A stretch of DNA of 64,000 nt from Carex sylvatica (lineage: Eukaryota > Streptophyta > Magnoliopsida > Poales > Cyperaceae): the NCBI GenBank assembly GCA_964058845.1, contig CAXKVR010000143.1:1-64000 (forward strand), read 5' to 3'. The notes under the pieces were generated by a model. It was not told the origin of the DNA. It saw only the letters and a program-made list of their open reading frames with translations, and searched no databases. Positions 47,690 to 60,473 of this stretch are shown piece by piece. The first letter of the stretch is position 1, and the number at the start of each line of letters is the position of its first letter. A program made the position numbers and the translations under genes.

Positions 47690-50610
47690 CGGACAAGTAG
47701 GATTCTACATGAGCTACTAATATGATGTAACCGAAGGAAAAAAAAAAAGAAAAAAAAAATTGATGCTGAAGCTTTACGCGATAGATACAATTATATCAAC
47801 AGGAAGGAATATCATGCATATTATATCAACTCATGCTGAATTGCTGATGTTGCAACAGAAAGGTTAATACTTTTTTATCTCCCTTTAGGGAGAGGTTGAG
47901 ATTCAAAGTTGCTAGAACCATCAACTTTTCTCAAATTTAATCATTTGATTGGAAATTATTAATTTTTCTTAATTAATAATTAATAAAATATTCATTAATG
48001 TGTGAGATATATACGGCCGCATAATTCGCACATGCTTATGCAGTGGTCTTCTGTATATAAAATCTCATGCAATCAAGTTCATGCAATTTTGAATATACGA
48101 GAAAATATACGATTCATGCGGACTTGAATAAAAGCCTAAAAATTATTTGAGGAGATTAGAATCTATAACCTTTATAATATGATAAAGAGCACAAATTACT
48201 AGACTAAACAAGTCTTTAGATATAAATTAATTTTATTTTATCTATATTTCTTTAACAAAACATAATAAAATTGCTTATGCAGTAGTCTTTTACATGTATG
48301 AACAAAACCGCATTTTACAACACTGGATATACCTACTTCAATACATGGAATTAATTACTTTTATTTTGTTGATCACATATTCAAAAAATTATATATTAGA
48401 CATTGTATTATTTTGACAGTATTAATTTTAATTAAAAATATTATTTTGAAAAAATACATTTCTATTTGAAAGCGAAGCTCGAAAATAGTCCTAGTATAAA
48501 ACAAAAGGAGGAAATGAATGTGTCTCCACTCTCCACTAGAGCCTCTTTATTTTCTAAATTATATTTTATATTCAATGATAATTACTAAAGTAGAGCAAAA
48601 ATAAAGACAAGGGATATACAACGGCCTAAGCAATTTTTTTTGGAATTAACACCCAACTTTTCAAATATTACGAGTATGTTAGAAATATTTCAAATGATTA
48701 AATAAATTGGGATAAATTACATGCTTGTCAATTAAAAGAAGATTATAAGTAAAGAATATGGAGATTAAAATTTTGACTGTTTCAAATTTCTATTCAACAC
48801 ATGTATTTATTTAAACAATAATGTCAGCTTGTCTCCTGAGCCCCAAACCCCTGGAACAGGGTTTTATTTCAGTTTAGGCCAATACCCAGAAATACTGTTG
48901 AAATATGAGCAATAAATTGGCCTAAATAAACTCCTGATCATGTGTTAGACAAATTAAAAATTTACGTTACTGCTGATGATTCGGACTTCGTATTTCGTGC
49001 ATCTATGTACAAAACAAAAATTTCTTTGTATGTTGTATTTTTACAAAACAAAAATTTGGATGTTCATATCTATTTTTTTTAATTTACATATTCTTACCTT
49101 TTATATGGAAATATATAATAATAAAATAGACATGTCGTACCGTGTGTCTTATAAAATTATGTATTGCCCTGATAGGAATTAATATATATATATATTTCTT
49201 GCTATCATGCTATGTCTGTATCTGTGTTGTGGATCTGTATCCGCTGTTTTTCTGATTAGAAAAGCAGATTCCTGCTATTTTTTCTCTCTATATCTCTCTT
49301 CAAAAAAGAGAAGAGAGAGAAAGAGGATTACGTGGGAGAGATAGAAAGAATAGCAGGAGAAGAGCAAGAAATGGAAGAGCACCGGATCTCATTCCCTGTA
49401 TTGCATACTTGCATCAGATATGATATTCTTAATCGGTAATTTGGTATTCATGCAGCATAGCTTTCCTGCATTTGAATTGTCAAAAATATATATTACTTTA
49501 GGGATGTTGTCAAAAATATATATTATTTTAGGAAAGTTGTCAAAAATACAAAAGTATTGTCCTTAACCACTAGATAAAAAAAATAGTTATTGACAAAGAC
49601 ATATTTTTATTATCTTATTGAAAGGGACATAAATATAGTAACCCTAAGATTGTCAAAAGTGCATGTCAGCTAAAAAAATTGCATTGATAATTTAAAGGAA
49701 CTTTATTTTTTAGAAGATGATAGTATTACTTTTTTTATGTGTATGCAGGGCGAAGGTATATGGATATAATAGGGGTCAATTAATTTTTGTTTTTCAAAAA
49801 CTAGTGGTTATATTTGTTTTTTTATATATTTTATTATAAAATGTTATGAAAATCTCAAAATGATCTCATATTTTATATTAAAAGTTCATAGTGTTGACTC
49901 TCATTCTTTTTTTTTTTAAATAGTTATTATATTCAGTGTATAATTTGAAAAACTCTAATATTTCATATTACTTATAATTACTAAAAAAATTGAAATCATT
50001 AGCCAATTTTCTGCCTCCGCTCCTGTTAGTGTATGTCAATTTAAGTTCAATGAATTGGAACAACAAAATGTGTGCAGTTATAATTTTTATCAAATATGCA
50101 CCGGCAATTGTATTTAAATTAATTTAGTCCCCCTTTCTCGGTTCCAACTGGACAAGTGCATTTGTATAATGATATGAATGGTATGGTATTGATGAGCAAT
50201 TCCAATTTGCATGAGTGTTGACTCTCTCCAGTGGCAGTGACCTTTCCCAAGTTTAACCTCTCCCATCGCCAAACGCCTCTAGATCTCCCCCAAATTATTA
50301 TTATTCTAATAAATTCGAATTAATTATTATCATACCATTTATTAAATTCTTCCCATTTATCAACTCATTAATTACTGGTACGCACCCCCCTTCCCAAAAT
50401 AATTAAATAAATAAATAAATAATAATGGTCTATTTTAATTGGTTACCCCTCTAATGTCATCCTAAAAAGATTTTATTTTCAATTATATCATCTACCACAT
50501 GCATCTCCTCTTTTAAGCCATCATTGCACCCACAATATTTCCTTCTTCCTCGCCCAAAGGAAACCAAATCCCATTAATAGCCACCTCCTGAGGCCTAAGG
50601 ATTAAAACAC
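47690..50610. other. Intergenic region upstream of the PMT gene
   Basis: No gene is supported. An inverted pair at 49273-49370 could form a hairpin. 49740-50035 resembles a decayed transposon end. The last ~300 bp before 50617 (50220-50610) are pyrimidine-richer, with CTCTCCCATCGCC-type stretches, and probably contain the promoter and 5' leader of the PMT gene. Confidence 0.45.
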
Positions 50611-50616
50611 ACAAGC

Positions 50617-53600
50617 ATGGCCGGGTTGATTAAACACTACCAAAGGTATACCAAGCGCACCAATATCCTTTCCATAGCCTTTGTAGCCCTCCTCTGCTCC
50701 CTCTCTTACTTCCTCGGCTTATGGCAACACGGCGGCTTCACGTCTCCTGTTTCCACCACCGCTGTTCTATCCAGCGTTGCTTGTGACCCCACAACCGTCT
50801 CCACATCAACAGGGCTCGGTCTTGATTTTGCCGCACACCATGCAGCCAACGATTCTACCTTCGCATCACCACCGCCGAGTGATTTTCCGCCGTGTGACAT
50901 TAAATATTCTGAATATACCCCTTGCGAGGACGTCGACCGATCATTACGGTTCGATCGAGATAGGCTGATATACAGAGAGAGACACTGTCCTGAGAAAAGG
51001 GAGCTGTTGAAATGTCTGATACCTGCACCAGCTGGATACAGGAACCCATTTCCTTGGCCAGCGAGTCGGGATGTGGCGTGGTTTGCGAACGTGCCACATA
51101 AGGAGCTGTCCGTTGAGAAGGCGGTGCAAAATTGGATCAGAGTTGATGGGGACAAGTTCCGATTTCCCGGTGGTGGGACCATGTTTCCCCGTGGTGCCGA
51201 TGCCTACATCGATGACATTGATAAATTGATCTCTCTTCATGATGGGACTATTCGTACCGCCATTGATACCGGTTGCGGGGTAAGTTCAATTCTATGATCT
51301 TTGTTTAATTTCGGCTTTTAATTCTCATCTCTCTGTTTGATTGATGAATTTGGGATTGTAAGTTTTGCTATCTTTTGTGTTGTCGCCGGTAGTGAATTTT
51401 ACGTTACTTTTAGTAAATCTTGGTAATTATGTAGTGGAGCGCTAATGGGAAATTAATGGTAACCAGACAAGGAATTGGAATTGGGTTTCTTCAACTATGG
51501 ATATTGCGATTGTGTTATTGTGCGTTGACAGATTTAGACAGTATTTAATTGGATATTCTAGTAATATATTTTACAGAAAATTGCTGTACGATACATCGTT
51601 ATATGACTTATATCTAATTATGTAATGTAATTCTTAAAAACATTCTTTTATTAAGGGGGGTGAATATGCAAAAGAACCATCCATCACCAAATTTGGATAA
51701 TGGAATGACCGAATGAGTGTACAGACCGCTTCCGTTACCTGACAAAAGAACAAGTAGCTTTTGAAGAGTGGGTTACGTTAGTACTGTTAAGTGTTAACTG
51801 TACAACCAAACCTTTTGCCTTTTGGTACTTGGGCTTTTAGATGTATGTACAGACTGATTTTTCTCGTCGGAATCTTCGGATCCGCCACGAAAGTTGTCAG
51901 AGTGTTACGAGTTGAGTCACCAACATTTTTGGATCTACTAATTTTTTAATTTTGTGGAGACTTTTTAAATTTTGCAATATACGGTACGGGTCCAACTGTC
52001 TTGACTCGCTATATGTGTCGCAAGTCCATCGTCGGTCCAAAGAATCATGTTTCAGTTTTCTCCTTATAATAAATAAATAAAACATACCTGGCACATTTTC
52101 TCTGTGGTTTCATTCCATGTGGCGAGGCCAACAAATGCCTGATGTCGAACTTTGTCTACGAAATTGGGAGATGCACTTTTTACTTTTGGAATTTTTTGGT
52201 TAATATGTGCTAGCAGACTAGCAGTTCAAGTGGTACAGTAAAAAAAAAAAAGCATTTTACTCTGAATGGAATTTTTTTATTTATTTTTGCTCTGGAACTG
52301 AATTGTGACTAAAATAGTTTTATACTCGGTCAATTTTGAGCCTGCATGACTTTTATTTACTCAATCTAGAATAGAACTGTACCGGAACTCAGGAAGGGAT
52401 CTCTTGGGCCAACCCCACGGGCTTTGGTGGTTTTTCCCCTAAAGAATCTTTTAGGATCTTAATACATTAAATTATTCAAATCCAAGGGGTATTGCTGCAA
52501 AACTCTTACAAGTAAAAATAAAATAAATTCTCGTGTAATATAAACATGCCAGTATCACACTTAATTCAGGGTTCAACTAGGACACAAGTACACAACTGAC
52601 ATCTTAAACCTAAGACATTTTGTTTCTGTGCTGCAACTTCCCCTCCTCCAATTGTGCAATTAATTACATGTGCCATTATTAATTATAGGTAGCAAGCTGG
52701 GGTGCATACTTGCTGTCAAGAAATATAGTAACAATGTCATTCGCACCACGGGACACACATGAGGCACAAGTGCAGTTTGCATTGGAGCGGGGTGTCCCCG
52801 CAATGATTGGTGTCCTGGCCTCCAGCCGTCTCCCCTATCCTTCCCGTGCCTTCGACATGGCTCATTGCTCCCGCTGTCTCATCCCTTGGCATCTATATGG
52901 TTAATTTCCCTAACTTAATTTTTTATTGTGTTTATTATTAATTATCTCACGTTGTATCTTTAGAAGAGCTTGCTAGCTGTGCTTTTTTTTTTTTTAGTTA
53001 TTAAACCAAAGGCATTTTATTGAAAATTTGTTTGTGTGGACATTTCTTGAGGATCACATTTGAAGATGCTACCACATCACATAATAGGATACCCCACGCC
53101 ATAGGTCTGGGTTCTTAATTATGTTTCTAAAGTAAGCTCTTATCCTTACAGATAGATTAAACTATGAAAAGAAAAAAAAAAAAAACCTATTCTACTTCAC
53201 AAAAGAAAAAATAAAATCCCTATAAAACTTTCATATGAAATTAACCATCCTCATTTGTGGTCCAGACTCAATATAATATTCCCGGCACACCTTTATAGAT
53301 TCATTAATTATTTTTCATGGTATAAAAACAGATGGACTATACTTGATTGAGGTAGACCGTATTTTAAGACCTGGTGGCTACTGGATCCTGTCGGGACCGC
53401 CCATCAACTGGAAGAAGCACTGGAAGGGATGGCAGAGGACCGAAGAGGATTTACACAACGAGCAAAATCAGATTGAAAATGTGGCAAAGTCGTTGTGTTG
53501 GAAGAAAGTACAGGAGAAGGGTGATCTTGCCATCTGGCAGAAGCCAACCAATCATGTCCATTGCAAGATTAACCGAAAGGTCATCAAGTCACCTCAGTTC

Positions 53601-55241
53601 TGCAGCGCCCAAAACCCTGATGCCGCCTGGTAATTTGATTTAAGTTTTAAACTAATTAATTCGGCTTAAAATTGTTCTTTTTTTTATCTTGGATGCCAAT
53701 TTATTATTTCAGAACTATATATCAATCTGGTAATACAATAGACATTTTTTTTTATTTGGTCCTTATTATGATTTCTGTTTTTAATTTAATTAGGGCTACA
53801 ATGCAATGTTCCTGGCCAACCTTTAGCCCAATTTGTTTTTTCAAATGTGTACATAGTTCGGCATATTTGCCTGGAAGGAAGTTGTATAATTGATTTCATT
53901 CCTGAAAATTGATGGAATCACATAGTATTTGCAATTTATGGTCTAGCTTATCGACATCCTATGAACTGCCCATTTCCTAATTAAGTTCAATATCTAGGTA
54001 CAACAAAATGGAGCCGTGCATCACCCCACTGCCTGAGGTGGCAAGCATTGATCAAGTGGCAGGTGGGGAACTAAAGAGATGGCCTGAGAGATTAACTGCA
54101 ATTCCACCAAGAATAAGTTCAGGAAGTGTGGAAGGAGTTACAGCTGAGACATTCTTGCAAGATACAGAGCTATGGAAAGCTCGGGTTGGCTATTACAAAA
54201 AATTAATTAGTCAACTGGGTCAGAAGGGCAGATACCGAAATTTACTTGACACGAATGCTCAGTTTGGTGGATTTGCTGCTGCACTTATAGACGATCCAGT
54301 TTGGGTCATAAACATGGTCCCCACAATTGGGAAGGATACGCTTGGTGTGATTTACGAGCGGGGCCTGATTGGGTCTTATCAGGACTGGTGAGTTCATGTT
54401 TTTGCATCAAATATATTTGCACTTATTTTCCCCAATTGGCAGGGCCTTTTTTCATTATCTTATATCTCTGAACAATTCAGGTGTGAGGCGGTGTCTACCT
54501 ACCCGAGGACGTATGATCTCATTCATGTTGATTCTTTGTTGACCCTGTATAAAGATAGGTAATACAAGAATTAATTAGTGGCATATCTATTTTTTGCATT
54601 ATGTTTTCAGACATAAAAAGTTGCAAAATTGACATTAGGAGATATAAAAGGAACTCATGATTAACCACATTGAAGAAATCTCACACTTACAAATTGAATG
54701 ATATGCACCATTAAGGAAACCCCAGAAGAATGTATTAGAATGTAGTTCTACCATTAAAAAACTGCTGGAAGAATACAATGTCACCATTAAAGAACATCAG
54801 ACAAATGCAAAAAATTTCACCATTACACTTGTATCCAAATCCCCAGTTAGTAGCATAAAAATGTGCATACCAAGAGATTGATTATTAATTTTAACATAAT
54901 TACCAACTATCTACCTTGGTAACCATTTTTAAATTTCACAAATAATATTATCATACAATTAATAACATTATGGGAAACTAAAAAGAATTAATATGTTTGG
55001 TTTGTGTATCAGGTGTGAGACAGAGAATATGTTACTAGAGATAGATAGAATATTAAGGCCAGAAGGCACAGTTATATTTAGAGATGATGTAGATATTTTG
55101 GTGAAGACAAAAAGCATTGCAGAGCGAATGAGATGGCAGAGCCAGATTGTAGATCATGAAAAGGGTCCCCATGTCAGAGAGAAACTTCTCTTGGTTGTGA
55201 AAACATACTGGACAGCTGAGGATCAAAACCAACCTCAATAG
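50617..55241 (+). CDS. Putative SAM-dependent methyltransferase, PMT15-18 type (DUF248)
   Basis: Six exons join in phase with GT..AG borders: 50617-51279, 52689-52899, 53332-53629, 53998-54387, 54481-54558 and 55013-55241. The product is 622 residues, normal for the family. A short basic N-terminus and one hydrophobic segment at about 17-36 indicate a type II Golgi membrane protein. The first methyltransferase half has [46 protein letters not shown] and [20 protein letters not shown]. The second half has [45 protein letters not shown] and [18 protein letters not shown]. The family is linked to methylation of pectin (homogalacturonan) in the Golgi; the exact substrate here is unknown. The usual DMNA motif reads DTNA (475-478). 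No break. Confidence 0.95.
51280..52688 (+). other. Intron 1 of the PMT gene (1.4 kb)
   Basis: This is the longest intron of the gene. It is AT-rich, with no recognisable nested element, ORF or RNA gene. Confidence 0.8.
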
Positions 55242-55249
55242 TTTACCAT

Positions 55250-56420
55250 AATTAATTTCTTAAAAATTGGTATGTTATCATGGGACCTTATTACATGTTT
55301 AGTATTTTTTTTTCCTTTCAATTTTTGTTTCATTTTTTATAATTCTTTGGAGCTTAGTAGCTATAAACAGGTAATAATTTACATCTCTAAAGAAAATAGG
55401 AGCGATTTTAAAAATGGGTCTACTATTGAGAATAAAGTTTATCCTAGTAGCTAATTAAGACATTAATGTGAGAAGCAACATGTTTGACATCCACGAAGCG
55501 GAAGGGAAGAGATCGGGGGTGAGACTCACCTCCGCACAGTAATCTTACACATCGATTTGGAATGAAGATTGTACTCAAAATTCAACACGGAACTAAGCTT
55601 CTCTCCCCTTTGAACAGTGTTCGTTCACTTCTGCTCCCTCTCCAGTTTTTCTCTTCTAGAGCAAGTGAAACAGTCGGACAAAAACGGTCTGGGATGAGTT
55701 TCAAATATATGAGCACAGTGATTCTCCCTTTCCCTCCATCTGCATATCCCCTTCTGGAAAGGACTGTAAGAAATGAGATTATTTGAGAATTTTGACCCTC
55801 ATATCATTATAAAAAAAAAGAAAAATAATTTCCTGTTAATATGAAAAGTTTTAGCTAGGTAAACTCCAGCGTTAGTAACTATTTGTTTTCTCTAGGTTTC
55901 TTTTTCTTGGTCTTCTTAAAAAAAAACAGGATTCCTTTAATATCTCCCAATGTCAATTTTGCAATTTTTATATCTGAAAACATCATGGTAATAAAAATAT
56001 TTGGAGTTTTATTTTTGTGTGTGAATGTTGGAGCTGAAGAACCTTAATTATTAGTGCTGGGAGTTGATTGAGGTGAAATTGTTTTCACTGTTTAATTAGT
56101 GTTTACAAATGTCAATCAACTCACCTAACATAGACTACGGGCTTTTAATCAAATTAAAAGGAAAAAAAAAAAAAAAAACTACTAACATTGAATATTATGT
56201 TAAAATTTTATTCTGTAGACAGATTTTGTAAAAGTCGTGTCAACTATTGATGTCGTCAATCAGGAGCTAGGGGACTTCGGCATGGACTTCAGAAATACAA
56301 ATACCATCCATTATATGATTAATTTGTCCGTACTTGCAAAGATTAATATCAACTCATTTGATAGAAGCGAGTATAATGATCATATTTTATGTACTTATTT
56401 TTTATTTATTTATTTATTTA

Positions 56421-56508
<88 letters not shown>

Positions 56509-57870
56509 GTGTCCATGCGTACATGGTTGTTTGAATGTGGTTCTGGCCTTATCTATCTCATTGACGACAATCCGTTAAAATGTCTTTGTAGTTTGTACAA
56601 TAATCGGTCCCATTTGATACGATTTGTCTGATAGCGTACCACCACGAAGTTGCCTTCATAGGAAAATTTATCAATATTTATTGGTCAAACCATATCCTTG
56701 CTTTAGAAATATTTAATCCTCCTAAAATTGTGGGATTTCAAGATTACTCTCTTATATAAAATATTTGCTTAAAAATCGTTTGCTTTTTTTTTTTTTTTTA
56801 ACTTTTACATAAGTTGTGAAATCGTGAGGAAAATCAAACTCTCCATCTTTGAGTACAACCGCTTTAGAACTTTTTTCTAACCGTGTTACCTCCCCTTTTC
56901 GTTTCGTTTGCTTGATTATCATATTTTGGATTTCATCTTCTTTTTTCACATATACCTCTACAATTAATGATTTTTTGTTACACCTTGTTATATTCATAAA
57001 CAATGAGTTAAAGTTTATGTGATTTTGGGTTCACATATTCTGATGATTTCCTGTGAAAACTCCAAAATTCATAAATAGGAAGCGTCCAAGTCGTTTTCAT
57101 TTGAATCATGATATTAAAATTGAATTTCCAATAATAATGTTATCCGAATATTCTTTTCCTTTTATTATTATTATTTAACATCCAATTTCCACAACTCTAA
57201 TATCATTGAAATTTGAAATTGCAGCCCAAGTTCAATATGTAAGCAAAACGATATAATTGATTACATTACGAACAATTGACAGGCACCATTTAATTCTGTT
57301 ACCTTACATTGATTAATGTGACAAGGTTTTGGCAGATAAACTACTAAAGTTGAGAAGCCTACAAGTAGTTGGTATTTATAATTAGTACCTTTCACTTTAA
57401 GCTGTCCCTGTTTTTGTTCCTACGTCCACTGTTTACAACTAATTATTTCCACCAAGAACCAAATAATTGAAATTTTAATTAGTTCTTAAAAGGTCATAGG
57501 CATAGGGACATATGTAGGGTTGGAGCAGTTGCAGTTGATATCCTTTGCTATCCACTGCTTACAGCTAATTAATTCCTCCTCTGTTTTAATTTTTTTTTGT
57601 TTCGTTTTTCTTTGTCTTTGCCAGGATCGTGATAGCCACAGTGTATTCATTTTAGCATTAACCTTGTTGTTTTCTTCTTTAATTATAGAGGTTGGACTTA
57701 TAACCTTGATTAAAAGATGCATGATTTATTGATTGGAACTTGCTACTAAAGTACTAGTTGGTAATTGCAATTAGATATATTTACTTTAATATATTAATTG
57801 GGATTATAACTAATTTATTGCTTATTAATTTGTCCGTTATCCCCTACAAGTTGGCTGCATACTTGTACTA
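55250..57870. other. Intergenic DNA downstream of the PMT gene
   Basis: The proximal part should hold the PMT 3' UTR; an AATAAAG at about 55430 is a possible poly-A signal. A 74-codon ORF at 55562 has no recognisable content. No other gene is supported. Confidence 0.4.
56399..56508. repeat. (TTTA)n then (ATT)n microsatellite
   Basis: About five TTTA units run into roughly 28 uninterrupted ATT units. The poly-Leu, poly-Ile and poly-Tyr ORFs over it are artefacts. Confidence 0.95.
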
Positions 57871-57888
57871 TCTCATTGTTAATATATA

Positions 57889-59204
57889 GGAAAAATTTCT
57901 GGTGTACCCATCAAATTTTTTAAAATAGCCAATATTCCCATCAAAACATCTTAATATCCAATATACCCATAAAAATTTAATGTTCTTTCTTCTATACCCT
58001 TTTATTAATTAAATATGTTATTTAATTATTTTAAAATTTTAATTGACAAATATACCCTTCTTTTGACTTGATATATGATCCTGATTCCTTAAAATATTAG
58101 AAGAAGAATTAAATCAGTCTCCGCCTCTCTGCTTTTGTTTCTCCTCCTTGTATTGTATCCTACCTCCACTTCATATGTTCGATTTGGAAATTTTCTTAAA
58201 TTATAATTAAGTTCCTACCTCCTTTGTACCTCCTTCCTTCCTCCCTCCTTCCCAGTTATGAATTGAGGGAAAATATTAGAAGAATCAGCCTCTGCGCCTT
58301 TGCTCCTCCTTGTACTTATATAGCAAAGGCCATATCGCATACCATACCACACGGTTTCATCAAGATTTTCATTCAATTCGAGTATTATACTGAAGCAAGT
58401 AACCAATGCCTCCCAATCGTATCATCAAAATATATATCATCTTTTCGAGATATATATCATTTTCACTCATGAATGGCTATGCATGTATGATCACTCAAAA
58501 GGATGATATTTTGCATAGGTTTATATATATGATCGGCAGTTGCTGGTGAGTAACGATTGATACTCCAACAAATTTTTAATTGGTTCTAATATTTAAAAAT
58601 TAATTCAAAGATGATTTAATTATTAAATCCAATATTTAGATTAAATTATAATTTTACTTAGTTTAAAGGTTTTCATGACATATTTGGTATTCACCGCAGT
58701 GGCACAGTTCATGGACCATGAATATGCGATCCCCAATTATTGAGAAATTAGTGGTGCATACTTTCTTGATTAGTCAGAAATCACGTTTCTGTCTGATATG
58801 GTCATAATATTGATTTTTTTTTCATCGAAAGTCTTTCTAGATAAATGTAGAGAAACTGTTCTTTTGTCTGTCCTCAAGAATTGAAGCAGTTCTTCAATTA
58901 GGCCTCCGCTTATTAAGGATTGAAGCAATTTCTTTTGTCCTTTGTCTCGAAGAATTGAAGCAATTCTTCCATCTTATATAGCGGTCAATCGTTAAGAATA
59001 ATGGCGCTGTTCAACTTTTAAACATTTTGGAGGAAGGTTATATCTGTCAATTCAAATTTTAAAATAATTAAATAACATATTTAGTTAATAAAAGGGCATA
59101 AGAGAAAGAACATTAAATTTTTATGGGTATATTGGATATTAAGATGTTTTGATGGGGACATTGGCTATTTTAAAAGTTTTGATGGGTACACCAGAAATTT
59201 TCCC
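57889..59204. mobile_element. Mutator-like non-autonomous element, long TIRs
   Basis: Starts GGAAAAATTTCTGGTGTACC and ends GGTACACCAGAAATTTTCCC. The exact 9-mer TAATATATA flanks both sides (57880-57888 and 59205-59213). The arms are inverted for about 170-190 bp (CATCAAAACATCTTAATATC on the left, GATATTAAGATGTTTTGATG on the right). The interior has repeated GAAGAATTGAAGCAATTCTT-like words and pyrimidine-rich stretches, no transposase. Confidence 0.88.
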
Positions 59205-59206
59205 TA

Positions 59207-59235
<29 letters not shown>

Positions 59236-59238
<3 letters not shown>

Positions 59239-59619
59239 GAGGGTTCCAATGCCTCATGCCTTTCATACCTCATCATACCTTGTATTTTATATCTTTGTTT
59301 TTAAAGTTCAAATTGTAAATCCTAACCTTTCAACATGATATATATACTAAAATATAATTAGGGATGAAATTTTATAGTTTTTGAAAATATATTACTATTT
59401 TTTAAGATGGATAGAAAATCACTATTTTTGAACGGTTCAAAAATAGTGATTATCTACCTATCTTAAAAATTAGTAAAAAAATTTTAAAAAATATAAAATT
59501 TCATCTCCATGCATTATTTAGTATAAATATTATGTTGAATGGTTCGGATCGACAATTTAGACTTTGAAAACGAAGATATAAAATATGAGGCATGAAAAAG
59601 ATGAGGCATTGGAACCCTC

Positions 59620-59622
<3 letters not shown>
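59236..59622. mobile_element. Palindromic Mutator-type MITE, GAGGAGGG termini
   Basis: Starts GAGGAGGGTTCCAATGCC and ends GGCATTGGAACCCTCCTC. The centre folds on TGAACGGTTCAAAAATAGTG. The flanks are GA and AT simple repeats, so the duplication cannot be read. Confidence 0.8.
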
Positions 59623-59653
<31 letters not shown>

Positions 59654-59656
<3 letters not shown>

Positions 59657-60078
59657 GTTGGCTACTATGCTTATATAAGCATATCCCCACATATGCTTAT
59701 AACTCATTTTGTGTTTCCAATATCCAAATGGTCAATCTGAACCGTTAAATGTGATCTCTATATTAAAATGTGCTTGGAGACAAAATTTTACATTTTTATG
59801 AATTTGTTTACTATTTATTAAGCCAATTTAAAAATCTCTGATCCAACGGTGGCTTCTGATTTTACTGTTTTGTTAAGCCACCGTTAGATCAGCGATTTTC
59901 AAAGTGACTTAATAAATAGTAAAAAAAAATCAGAAAAATGTAAAATTTAGTCTCTAAGCACATTTCAATATAGAGATCATATCTAACGGTTCAGATCGAT
60001 CATTTGGACATTGGAAATACAAAAATGAGTTATAAGCATATGTGGAGATATGCTTATATAAGCATAGTAGCCAACCTC
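59654..60078. mobile_element. Palindromic Mutator-type MITE, GAGGTTGG termini
   Basis: Third copy of the 20043/46042 subfamily, with the same termini GAGGTTGGCTACTATGCTTA and TAAGCATAGTAGCCAACCTC. It sits in an (AT)n tract, so the target duplication is ambiguous. Confidence 0.88.
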
Positions 60079-60098
60079 TAAATATATGTATATAATAT

Positions 60099-60461
60099 GA
60101 GGAGGGATTCAATTACACCATTTTTTGGTGACACCAAATTACACTCTCCATTTTCAAAGTTTTTAAATTCCAAACAGTCGATCCAAACCGTTCACATAAT
60201 GGATATGTTAAAATGAGCTTGCAGAACAAATTTTACATTTTTTGAAATTTATTTACTATTTATTAAGTATTTAACAAAATCGCTATATTCAGACCGTTAA
60301 ATTTTTGTATCCATTTTAATAAATAGTAAAAAAAATCAGAAAAATATAAAATTTGATATGCAAGCGCATTTTAACATATCCATCAAGTTGAACGGTTTGA
60401 ACTTTGTAAACATAGGGTGTAATTCGGTGTCACAAAAAAAGAGTGTAATTGGATCCTCCTC
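60099..60461. mobile_element. Palindromic Mutator-type MITE, GAGGAGGG termini, exact 9-bp duplication
   Basis: Starts GAGGAGGGATTCAATTACAC and ends GTGTAATTGGATCCTCCTC. The exact 9-mer ATATAATAT flanks it (60090-60098 and 60462-60470). Inner arms carry the family core CGATCCAAACCGTTCA and ACTATTTATTAAG. Confidence 0.85.
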
Positions 60462-60473
60462 ATATAATATATG

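Noticed and set aside
50706..51240. Long minus-strand ORFs opposite PMT exon 1
   Set aside because: Shadows of a GC-richer coding exon. The plus-strand frame has clear family motifs and correct splice sites.
55562..55786. 74-codon ORF downstream of PMT as a small gene
   Set aside because: Composition is not impossible for a protein, but I recognise nothing and see no supporting signals. Left as intergenic.
56237..56631. Leu-, Ile- and Tyr-rich ORFs as membrane proteins
   Set aside because: They are the three frames of an (ATT)n microsatellite.
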